Part shown: positions 22,934 to 32,936 of the stretch, in pieces
Layout of the letters: every line of letters starts with the position of its first letter
Numbering within the stretch: the stretch's first letter is position 1
NCBI GenBank assembly: GCA_025331435.1
Contig: JAIWNI010000010.1
Span: 1-64,000, forward strand
Direction: 5' to 3'
Source of the DNA: Choanephora cucurbitarum
Lineage: Eukaryota > Mucoromycota > Mucoromycetes > Mucorales > Choanephoraceae
Length of the DNA: 64,000 nt
The notes under the pieces: model-generated
Databases searched by the model: none
What the model was told of the DNA's origin: nothing
Seen by the model: the letters and a program-made list of their open reading frames with translations, nothing else
Position numbers and translations under genes: made by a program

Positions 22934-25292
22934 TGTAGTGTGCTATAGTGATAGCCAAGAAATAGAGTATCGATTTTACCTTGATATTTTGAAAGTACAT
23001 ATATCCATGCAGCAGGTGATTCTACAACTGATCCACTCAACAAGACAGTTAGGTTACCAGTATAGATGGATTGTAAGACAGATAAGATTAAACCTATTTG
23101 CTGGCGAGGTTCAAAGTAACTAACAACAACATCAGGCTGACGAACCTTGAATCTTGGTTTAACATCGAGACCATCTTGACCATTCAAATTGACTGTTGTC
23201 TCTGTAGAAGCAGCATGAAAAGCAGTACACTGCTCCATTATAGAATTGTGTGTCACAGTCACACCCTTTAATTCGCCATTGGTTGCTTTGGCATATTCAA
23301 CGTATGCGATATCTGGTGTATGAATAGGAGGATAGTCTGAATTCTTTTTAGATGGATACCAGCCACCCATATCGTTTGTCTTCCACCACTGAATACCGCC
23401 GGGAAGTTCTACATTTTTGGCCTGCATGTCTTTGGCAAAGGCACGTTGATTATGGTCAGTTGTAAGGATCAAGCGAATGTTGGCTAATGCCAACACAAAT
23501 GCTAATTCGGACAAATCATCTGCCGTATTGATAGGTACTGCTGTCACACCTGCCAAAAAGCAACCCAAGAGTGCTGGAATGAACTCCAAAACCTCGGATT
23601 TTCGATAGATCAATGCTACACGATCGCCTACTCTGACTTTGCCCTTTTGACCCAATGTCTGTGCAATTTTCTGTGCTCGTGCATTAAGCTTATCCCAACT
23701 CAATGTGTCTGGTTCCTTGCCTCGATTGTCCAACAAAATGAATGCATCCTTCATGCGTTCTGATTTCAATGCTCTGAATCGTAATACCTGTGCTAGGTTG
23801 CTAAAGCTGGTTAAAAGGGTTTTGTTGTCTGAATCGTAGAGTTCGAATGGAATAGATCGGCCCTTCAATGGTGTCATTTGACGGCCTGCTAAATCAGCCA
23901 AATAAGCCTGATCAGCTGGATCATTCATAATCAGTCTAGGTTGTGGAGGTGGTTCAATGGCTTTGAAGCTAGTAGCCATGTAACTGTCTCTATAGCGACT
24001 ACGTCCTATACTCGCATTTGATCTTAAACGCTGTATACCCGAGCAATCTACATATCCTCCATTACCATTTGGTACTGCCTTGTGTACTGTCATGCCTGAG
24101 CCTTCTCTTGTATGAGTTGGTCTAAAAGAGACCTGCGATGTTGTTTCTGTTGACAAAAAGTTTTAAATTAATTACCCAATTTGTACATAAAGCAACATCC
24201 TGTCTGTTCGTGTAACTCTGTCACCCCCCCCCCCCTCTTTTCACTCTATAATAATTTACCCCAATCCAATGATTCTGGTTCGGCTGATATTTCCATATTC
24301 TGTCTAATGCTGGGTGGGTATGCATTCATATGAGAGAAATCGAGCCTTGAGTCTATAGAAGTAGATCGACTGTGGAAGTGTTGTGGTTGTTTCGGTGTTC
24401 CCATATTAGTTGATCCAACAGATGCGTTCATGACGGATGAACCAGATGAAATTGTTGGTTGATGCGACTGCTTTGGTGATCCCATAACAGATGCAGCAGA
24501 AGATGATGGAGGAGGTGGGGGTGGAGGTACTGCTGTTGCTGCTACTGGTGGAGCTGGTCTATAGCCACCATACATATTCTGTGGACGAGGATGGTACATG
24601 TTGCCAGGTTGTTGTGGATTAGCATAAGGTGGCATAGGGGGTCTGTATCCATTCATTGTTGGACGCATAGGGTATCCATTGTTGGGCATTGGACGAGCAG
24701 GTACACGCGGGTCAAAGACAGGTCGATTAGGATATGCTTGAGGTCTATAGTTATTGCCTTCCATCATATAAGGACGAGGGGGAGGTTGAGAGTAGAAGTT
24801 GTTGCTCATAGGTCGAGCATTTGGATAAGACATCATTGGGCCTTGAGAGAGAGAAGGTTGTTGAATAGATGATGGCGAATTAGATGAAGGTGATCGAGAA
24901 TGTTGAGAAGATATTTGTGGGGATTGTTGTTGATGATGTGTTTCCATATGTGCAGCGCCTTGATTATCAGTAGGCGAGTGAGTAGGGGAAGGCAAGAAAT
25001 CTAGAAAATCTGTCACATCAGCTGCACTAGGTTCAGGACCTGATTCGGCTTCTAAAGCAGCCATATCTTCCTCGTGCTCGTTTATAAACACTTGCTCTTG
25101 TTGCTTCTGTTGCGAACGCTCACTTGCGAGACGTGTCTTTTCCTCTATCAGCTCTTGATAGGGAGCAAGTATAGCCGCCTTCTTTTTTTCATAGCCTTTT
25201 TGCGTTATATCACCATCTTGTAGCTCAAACTCAAGATGTTGAAGTTCGTCTGCAACTTGCCATGGAAGATCATCATATGAAAAGTTTGACAT
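19171..25292 (-). CDS. DIP2: DIP2/CMR2-type protein: DMAP1-binding domain plus two adenylation-like domains
   Basis: 1871 residues, six exons (25292-24260, 24146-22980, 22792-21889, about 21812-19776, 19710-19492, 19426-19171). The N-terminus (SYDDLPWQVADELQHLEFEL) is a DMAP1-binding domain, followed by a Pro/Gln/Ser-rich linker to about residue 350. Two tandem AMP-binding (ANL) modules follow. Each keeps late motifs (PDTATLCPPDTLGEIW and PETCTLCPSHVVGEIW), but the A3 phosphate-loop motif is degenerate (KATNGELKGVT in the first, TSSDGRRLYAY in the second). DIP2 family members regulate diacylglycerol pools in yeast and animals (established); the same role here is inference. Exon 1, with the DMAP domain, joins in frame to the ANL exons, supporting one gene. 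Divergent with the CDK-like kinase. Confidence 0.88.
22842..22932. repeat. (GT/CA)n microsatellite, about 45 units
   Basis: Near-perfect dinucleotide repeat of about 91 bp inside the second DIP2 intron (22979-22793). On the minus strand it is a CA repeat close to the acceptor. It produces a spurious Thr-His-repeat translation if the intron is ignored. Confidence 0.95.
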
Positions 25293-26676
25293 GTTTGGTA
25301 AGAAATTAAAAGAAAATGAGACGTTTACTGTCTTCTTCTGTCACTACTAAAGTGCTTAAACGAGCAACTTCCTTTTTGTTTCTTTTGTTTTAGAAGTGAG
25401 GGGATTTCTATTAAAAAGAAAAGAAATGTATTGAATTTACGCACTTTATTAATATTTTTTTTCTTAAGGTCGGATCTTTAATACTTAATACGGACTTTGA
25501 TTTCTTGTTTGTTAGCCCCTTTATAGAAAGTAGAAATTATCTGAAGTCGAAACGATTTGCAAAAAAACTCAGTTGTCTATACATCATATAGAGAATGGCT
25601 CCAACAATACTAAGGAGGAAGTATTCAAAAGCTTAAGATAACTCGTGAAGAGTAGAGGAACAAACAGTAGAAACACTGACTTCAGAAAATGGCAAGCAAT
25701 CGCCTTCTTGAGTCATTTCTCTGTAGATTATGATTATAGTACTTGAGGAAGGCTACTCAAGAGAAACAGCCAATTAACACTTTCGAGTAGCTTAAGACTA
25801 AATCACTTGGGCCTTAAACAATTGAGACGATGAACACAACACATGTCACTTTCGGTTTATTAATGGTGTGTCTTTTTGAGTCTATGTCGAAACTGTCATT
25901 CTTTGATTCAAGTACAATTGATTTGTATTAAAAGTCATGTCCTTTAGAAGCAATAGACATGTTGAGATATTTCAGTAAATGAAACTAGAACCCAAAGAAA
26001 ACCCACTCTTTATGTTCGTTCATGTTCTAGTTGACCAACTTTGGCTCCTTCTTTGTCTATCTTTACATGCAAATCTGTTGTCATAAGATTTATCCTGCCA
26101 AAACGATTTGTTTATCTAACACTTTCTTCAAAGACATAGCTATTTGACTTCATGTGGACTAGTCTTTAGTATAAGCTTTCTACTCTAGTTACAACAAGTC
26201 AACAAAATAGCCTTTCATCAACTCGAATCCGAGAACTAATTAAGTGCATTGACAAGATGTCAAAGTGTTCATTTGCAAGCCTAAGCGCTCATTTCATATA
26301 CAAAATAAGTCGATTATGATGAAGTACTTCTAATAGAAGTAGCTTCGACTACAGGCTTGTTCGTAGTAAGCTGGCTTTGTCTGAAGCAATGTTCGACGAC
26401 GCAAGGTGCTTTGCTGCAAGAAACTTACGAAAACCACTATTTCACAGCTAATACAGGCAGCAATATAGGGAATGCAACCATTTAATTTTATCTAAAGCTT
26501 TACTTCTTGCTTTATTTGAAAGCATTGATTCTCAATGTGTAATCTCAAGCAAAATAAGAACATGATGGGAGTGTCTTGAAGGTATTGATGTCGCGCTCTT
26601 AAATTAAGCATACACTTAAATCGAGTGGTGGCTGTATTTCATTTTTCATTTATTTCGTCTCTTTCTTAAACAGTGT
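25293..26676. other. Divergent DIP2/kinase spacer
   Basis: About 1.4 kb with no intact gene. It must hold the promoters of both flanking genes. It includes an imperfect hairpin of about 43 bp at 26308-26350 (arms AGTCGA... / ...TCGACT) and a MITE-like element at 26501-26636. Confidence 0.55.
26501..26636. mobile_element. MITE-like element, related terminus to the one at 5101
   Basis: The right terminus (26615-26636), read from the minus strand, begins TACAGCCACCACTCGATTTA and matches the 5101 element terminus at about 17 of 22 positions, including a perfect 10-base TCGATTTAAG block. A degenerate left end (TACTTCTTGCTTTATTTG) is proposed at 26501. No ORF. The right end is clear; the left boundary is uncertain. 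It ends only about 40 bp before the kinase start codon. Confidence 0.5.
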
Positions 26677-27777
26677 ATGTCAGGTACATTTGCGTGTATA
26701 GAGAAAAAAGTCTTGAAAGACGGTAGGCATGTTGCCTATAAAACCTACTCAAAATCGCATGGAAAGCTTGTTTATAAGCATTTTAAACGAGAACTAAAAA
26801 TATGCAAGCAGTTGCAAACAAAGCATCCTTATCATCCAAACGTAAAAGAATAGACAGTAGCCAACTCTTTTTTTTTTGGTTTGCTTTTCTAAGCAATGCG
26901 TTTATTTGATTAGGTTTTGTACCTTCTAGATTATCAAGAGACAAGCACAAATTATATACTAGTATTTGATTGTTTCGAACAAAGTCTTCAATCATTACTT
27001 GACAAAAAGGATCCATTTTTGGCACACCAGTGTCTTAACCAGATAGCTAAAGGACTTGCTTATCTTCACCAGTATGCTATTATTCATTGTGATTTGTCTC
27101 CTTCCAATATCCTGATTAACTTGAGCTCATGGCGTATGGTTATCTGTGATTTTGGCTGTGCACATACCATGGACGAACTGATTGATAGTTCACAAGAAGA
27201 AATAGGTACTAGGTAAGACAAAAAAAAAAGACACTTTTGCGTCTCTTCTTATCCTCTATATTGTATATAATGCATAGGCTGTATAAAGCCCCAGAACACC
27301 TATTTGGCAACAAACAATGCAGTCCTTCTACTGATATATGGTCCTTGGGTGCTATTTTTACTCAACTGCTGATTGGCTATCCCATTTTTGAAGGACAGAG
27401 TGATATTGAGCAGATAGCCAGAATAGTCTTTCGGTTAGAAAAGCCTTCTGAAGAAATACAAGAAACTGTAAACGAAAATAGTCAAATGTCTATGCAGAGA
27501 AATAACAGAATTTTCTTAGGAGTTATCCAACTGTCCAGACATTCATAAGCTCGATTTTTTCACAGAAAGTGAAGATGAAGATGAGATTGAATTTGATTCT
27601 GAGCAAGAATATGCTGAATTTACGAGTATCAGAAGACCCCTTTCAATTGTGCTTGAGCAAGAAAACCTCCCCAACGAGGACTGTAGGCTAATACTTGGCC
27701 TGTTAACATGGTCTATGCAAGAGAGACAGGATAATTTTTTATCCATCATTAACTATCATCAAACGAACTCCCCTTAA
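26677..27777 (+). CDS. Small CDK-like protein kinase with altered catalytic loop
   Basis: 303 residues, exons 26677-26841, 26914-27212, 27278-27467, 27520-27777. Protein kinase fold: ATP-anchoring Lys22 in HVAYKTYS, catalytic loop HCDLSPSN (113-120), CDFG metal motif, LYKAPE in place of APE, and TDIWSLGAIFTQLL, typical of CMGC/CDK kinases. The Gly-rich loop is truncated because the protein starts within it (MSGTFACI). The HRD Arg is Cys and the usual catalytic-loop Lys is Ser. These traits suggest a CAK1/CSK1-like CDK-activating kinase (inference). A strong acceptor-like site just before the ATG means an upstream exon is possible. The fourth exon ends in an acidic tail. Only 136 bp separate its stop from the golgin start. 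Confidence 0.75.
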
Positions 27778-27913
27778 ATTGAACTTGACAATCTTTTTGT
27801 ATTTTTTTCTCTTATTACAATTCCAGAAAAATGCGCGCTTTGTTTCGAAAATGAATTTCATTTGCTCTTTTCTTTACCTTGTTTTTTATTTTTGGCTTTG
27901 GTCTGTTTTCGAT

Positions 27914-30841
27914 ATGGCCAAGACAACCGAGACAGATCCTCTCAAGAGCGATGCCGATAAGGAGCGTAGCATTGTCAAGGGCCTTGTTAAGAAGGTCAAA
28001 GGCCTTGAGAAAGAGCGTGATGCTTTACTCAAACAACTTGAACAAGACGAAACACAGTCTAAGGCAGTTGCAGCTCTTAAGAACCAAGTAGAGGAATTAT
28101 TGCTGGAAAAGGAAGAGTCAAAGAAGAGTTTGATTCACTTCATGACCAGTGCAGATGAGGCACAACAGACCCTGAAGGCCCAGTTAGAAGCCTCCGCCCA
28201 ACAAAAAGCGCAATATGAAGAGCAGATAAAATTACAACATGAATTGCAAGACAGAATAGATCAGTTGCTTCAAGAAAAATCACAATTGGAAACACAAGCA
28301 AAAAAAGCTGCTGAAATGCAACGAGCACAAGAAGAGGCTATTCAGCGACTACAAAACGAAAAGCATCAATCTGCCATTGCCGAAAATGAATCACTTCAGC
28401 AACAGTTAACTACCCTCACATCAGACCGAGACAGTCTTGTTCAACAATTAGATGAAGCTCAGAAAAAACAATTAGAACTAAGCAAAGAGGTTGAGGAAAA
28501 GAAGGCAGAGTTTGAAACCAAGTTAAAGGAAGCAGACGATAAACTCGATAAATTTCAAAATCAATCCACTACTGATTCTCAGAAGGCAAAGGATGATATG
28601 AACAACAAGTTGAAGGACAAGATCAGACAGAATGTAGAGCTGGAGAAGAAGATGAATGAGCTGGCAACACAACACAAAGAAGAACTAAAGCAATTGAATG
28701 AGCAACTAGCTCAGGCAGAATCAGCTACAGTAGACGATGCTAAATCTCAAAATAAGCTTCAGGAGATCAGAAAAGAACTCAAGCAGTCTCAGAAGGAGAG
28801 TAAGCGACTTGAAAAAGAGTTGAAAAAGACCCAAAGCGAAAAAGATCAGCTATCGAGCCAAGTAAACAAACTGGAGCAAGAAAAGCAGACAACAATGGAC
28901 GAAGAGGAGTCTGAAAAGAGCAAAATGATAGATCAGCTTCGAGAAACCACATCCAATCTTGAGGCTCAGGTCAAGGCCCAACAGACCGAGTTGGACAGCC
29001 TAAAGCAACAATCAGCAGATGCGATAGCTGAAAGGGATGCATTGGCAGATGAGCTCAAGGCAGCTCAAGAGACATTGTCTAAGGGTAGTGCATCGGAGAC
29101 TACACTAAAGCAAGAGTTGGCTTCTGTGAAAAAGGCATTGAAAGAAGCAACATTATCCCTTGATGAAACCAAACAAACAAAACAAACACTAGAGAGCAAA
29201 GTAGAAGATCTCGAAAAGCAGTTTGAAGAGAAACAATCTCAAATCAACAAGTTGACTCAACAATTGTCTGAAGCTGAAGCTAACCTAGAAGAAACGTTTG
29301 GAAAGTTGAAAGACAATGAGGAAATGACGACTCAACTGAATGAAGCACAATCTAGATGCAAGATGCTCACAAACAAACTTCGTGACAATGAGGAGTCTGT
29401 AAAGATTATTAAGGAAATGCTGAACGAGCGCGACCAAGAATTAGCTAATGCTCGCAAATCCATTGAAGAATTAGAAAACGCAAAGGAGCAAGCCAACAAC
29501 TATCTTGCTATGCTTAACCAGACCAAAAAGCAAGTTCTGCGCCTTGAACAAGAGAAAGCTAACTTACAGGCTGCCTCTGACAATGCCCAAGAGCAGTTGA
29601 GACAATCCCAACAAAAGATAGATAGTATTCAGTCTCAAGCAAACAAAGTCCAAGCTGAATTAGATCAGCTTAGCAAGTCCGAGAGCCAGCTAAAGGTCGA
29701 GCTCTCTCGTCTAAACGCCAAACTACAATTCACTGAGTCTGAGATCAACATCCTTCAAAAGGAGCGCAGAGAAGCTGTAGAGGAGAAGGATCGTATGTTT
29801 GATGAACTTCAAATGAAGCAGGCTGAATTTGAAAGCTCTCAAAGCAATGCTGAAAACCTGCAACATCGCCTCAAGGAAACAGAACGTCTGGTTGAAGAAG
29901 CTAACGAGAAGCTTAGCGGCTTAGAAGAAGCAGAAGCGATGGCAGAGGATATCAAGCGCAGCTTAGCAGAGCGTCAGCAGCAATGGGATGAACAGAAACG
30001 ACAACTAGAGCAGGATCTGAAGCAAAAGACGACTGAATTGCAACGTCTAGAAGCTAATATGCAAGCCTTGGAGGAGTCTAAAGCGGCTTTTGAAAAGGAG
30101 CAAGCGACAACACAACAAACAATTGAATCACTTGAGAAAGAAAGCAGTAACAAGGATAAACAAATGAAAGCTTTGGAGCAAGAGAAGCAATCGATTCAAG
30201 AACGGGTAGAACAATTAGAGAAAGAACTGGCTGAAAAGCAAACCAGTTTGGTCACTATTCAAGAGCTAGAGGTAAAACACATTGCTTTTCTTCTATTATA
30301 ACCAGGCTTACCTTAATATGCAAAATAGACACAACTAAAACAAGCTCAAGAACAGCTGGCATCAGTTGAGACAAATCAAAGCAAAGAATTAGAAGATCTT
30401 CGGGCTAGAGAAGGTTACCTCAAAACATTGAATAAGGTATGTTATGACATGAGAATGATGATTTCATTATGACTAAATATAAATTTTCTTTTGAAGACAC
30501 TGAAAGAAGAAGTCAGGAAGCTTTCTCGTACACAACAACCATCATCACAGACATCCTCTCAAGCTCAATCTCAGCAGAATTCGCCTCATCCTTCCTCTGT
30601 TGATCACTATCAACCTATGTCGCCTAGAGTACCTCGCTCTTCTACAGCCTCTGTCTCTTCCACAAGTCAAAACTCTAACAAAGAAGATGAAGATATCAAT
30701 TTGGAATATCTTCGTAATGTCATTCTTAAGTTTTTGGAGTACAAATCGACACGGCCTCAGCTTGTGCCTGTTCTGACCATGATGCTTAAGTTTACACCTG
30801 ATGAAATGAAGCGCTTAAATAATGCAGCGACGACAGGATGA
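27914..30841 (+). CDS. IMH1: Golgin with C-terminal GRIP domain (Imh1-like)
   Basis: 936 residues, exons 27914-30271, 30329-30436, 30497-30841. The start is chosen at MAKTTETDP because upstream in-frame sequence is hydrophobic and looks like untranslated leader. Nearly the whole protein is heptad-rich coiled coil (Glu/Lys/Gln/Leu). A Ser/Gln/Pro-rich hinge at about residues 830-870 precedes the C-terminal GRIP domain, NLEYLRNVILKFLEYK and on to PVLTMMLKFTPDEMKRL. GRIP golgins bind Arl1-GTP and tether vesicles at the trans-Golgi (established for the family). Same strand and tightly spaced with the genes on both sides. Confidence 0.88.
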
Positions 30842-30953
30842 GACAATTTTTTCTTCCTAATTTAGCCATTAAAATGTTTAATATTTTCTTGTCTTTCTCT
30901 TTTCTTCTTTTTTTTTCTTTCTATTTCGTTCATAAAAAAAAAGAGGATAGTTA

Positions 30954-32870
30954 ATGCATTCAGTATCATTTAGAAGAGCCTTTTGTGTGTTCCTTTTTGG
31001 GCGTGCTTTGGCTTATCCCATGTATCATATTCAAGCAGATGATATTCCACCAATGTCAACAGAAATGTATATTTTTCGCTTTGCCATGTCTATCTTGCTT
31101 GTATTGGCAGGTGGCTTCTTTGCTGGTAAGAAAGATCATTGAGTTCCATTCTCTATGCTAATTCTCTATGGACAAAAATAAGGTTTGACGTTAGGCCTTA
31201 TGGGTTTAGATGAAACGAATCTACAAGTGATGTGCGAATCAGGCTCAGAATCAGAAAAGAAGAATGCAAAGCGTGTGCTAGAATTGATTCAAAGAGGCAA
31301 GTATTGGGTTCTTGTTACACTCTTGCTCTCCAATGTTATTGTCAACGAAACATTGCCGATCGTACTTGATTCTATTATTGGTGGCGGACTTTTTGCTATT
31401 CTTTTGTCAACTGCATTAATTGTGATTTTTGGCGAGTAAAGTGAACGAATTCTTGTGCTTGGATCATGTCACTTACTCTTTTCTTTTTTTCTATTTTAAT
31501 AGAGTAATTCCACAATGTAAGTGAAAGATACCTTTGATAAACATATAAATGAGATGATAGGCTGATCAATGAAATCCTACTCTAAGCTATCTGTGTTCGT
31601 TATGGTTTGGCCATTGGTGCTAAATGTTCTCCGTAAGTTTAATTTTTGGAGTTGTTTTTGATAGTCTTTCACTAACTGTGTGTTTTGTAGAATTGTCTTG
31701 GCCATTATGTATCTTATGTATCCTATTGTTTATCCAACATCTTTATTATTGGGATACTTTCTGGGCGAGTCTAAAGGCACAGTGTATAAAAAAGAAGGTA
31801 ATGGAGGAAAGAAGCAGGAGTGCAAATATAGATAGTCTGACTGATATGCTTTGTATAGGTCTTAAATCACTTGTGACATTACATCAATCAGATGATAATC
31901 CTGATGGTTTGACTGAAGATGAAGTACATATCATTACATCTGTACTTGATTTACGCGAAAAATCAGTTTCTGAAGTGATGATACCCATAAAAGATGTATT
32001 TACTTTGCCTCTCAATGCCATTCTTGATAAGTCACTTGTGCAAAAGGTATATTTGAGAATCCAAAGTACCAATATATAGAACTTATAGAAGACTTTTAAA
32101 ACAACAGATTGTTCGAAATGGTTACTCTCGTATTCCTATTCGCAAATCAGAAAAGAGTAATGAATTTGCTGGCATGTTGCTTGTTAAGCAATTGATCAGT
32201 TACGATGTTGATGACGAATTACCTGTCAGCCATTTTGAACTCAAGACATTACTTTATACTTCGCCTGATACAAGTTGTTTAGATATCTTGAACCTTTTCC
32301 AAGAAGGCAAAAGTAAGTCGTATTTTTTATTCTTTTTGTTCTTTAACTAACTCAATTGTTTTTCTTTAAAAAAAAAAAGGCCATATGGCACTTGTATCTA
32401 AGCACAATAACCGAGGTGATAAAATCCTGGGTGTAGTTACTCTTGAAGACGTTTTGGAGAGCTTGATTGGCGAGGTAAAAAAAGAACAAGCTTAGAATGA
32501 GGGGAGAAACAACTTTAGATATTAACCTATTTTCTTTTCTATATAGGAAATTGTGGATGAAACAGATGTGTTTGTGGATGGTAATTATAACTAAACAGTT
32601 TTCTAAAATGATCGCTTAACTTCATCCCCCCCTTTTTTTTTATCTTGATATGATCCAGTACATAAGAAAATCAGGGTAAAGCATGACAGTCAAGCAACCA
32701 TAACACATCAAAACTCTATAGACTCAGGTACAGGCATTAAAATGAGCATGAAGGGCTATGGAGCTGTTGTAGATCAAGGGCCAAACACGAGCAATGCTCT
32801 ATCTACGTCGTATCAAGACGGGTTCAATCAACAAGATACAAGTCAACGTATGAATCAAGCTAATGTATGA
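30954..32870 (+). CDS. MAM3: CNNM/MAM3-type membrane protein (DUF21 plus CBS pair)
   Basis: 441 residues, ten exons (30954-31125, 31183-31435, 31503-31516, 31587-31632, 31691-31797, 31859-32046, 32108-32312, 32380-32474, 32547-32580, 32659-32870). The DUF21 (CNNM) transmembrane domain carries [17 protein letters not shown] and FGEVIPQSICVRYG. The CBS pair follows: [14 protein letters not shown], then GYSRIPI, then [22 protein letters not shown] proteins act in magnesium export or vacuolar metal handling, and yeast Mam3 affects Mg/Mn homeostasis (established). Exon 3 is only 14 nt and encodes the VIPQ core, yet is required for frame. Ends 66 bp from the stop of the convergent GCK kinase. Confidence 0.9.
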
Positions 32871-32936
32871 TAGAATAAGCAAAAGGGAAGGATGGTTTTT
32901 ATGAATAGTGTTGTTGTTGTTATATAAAGCGAGTTT

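Noticed and set aside
22816..22980. Thr-His repeat peptide at the end of the second DIP2 exon ORF
   Set aside because: It is translation of the intronic CA microsatellite; a GTAAAA donor at 22979 and a TAG acceptor at 22793 restore the conserved frame.
27779..27913. Hydrophobic N-terminal extension on the golgin
   Set aside because: It needs a non-ATG start or an internal Met in leader-like sequence; golgins of this class have no N-terminal membrane segment.
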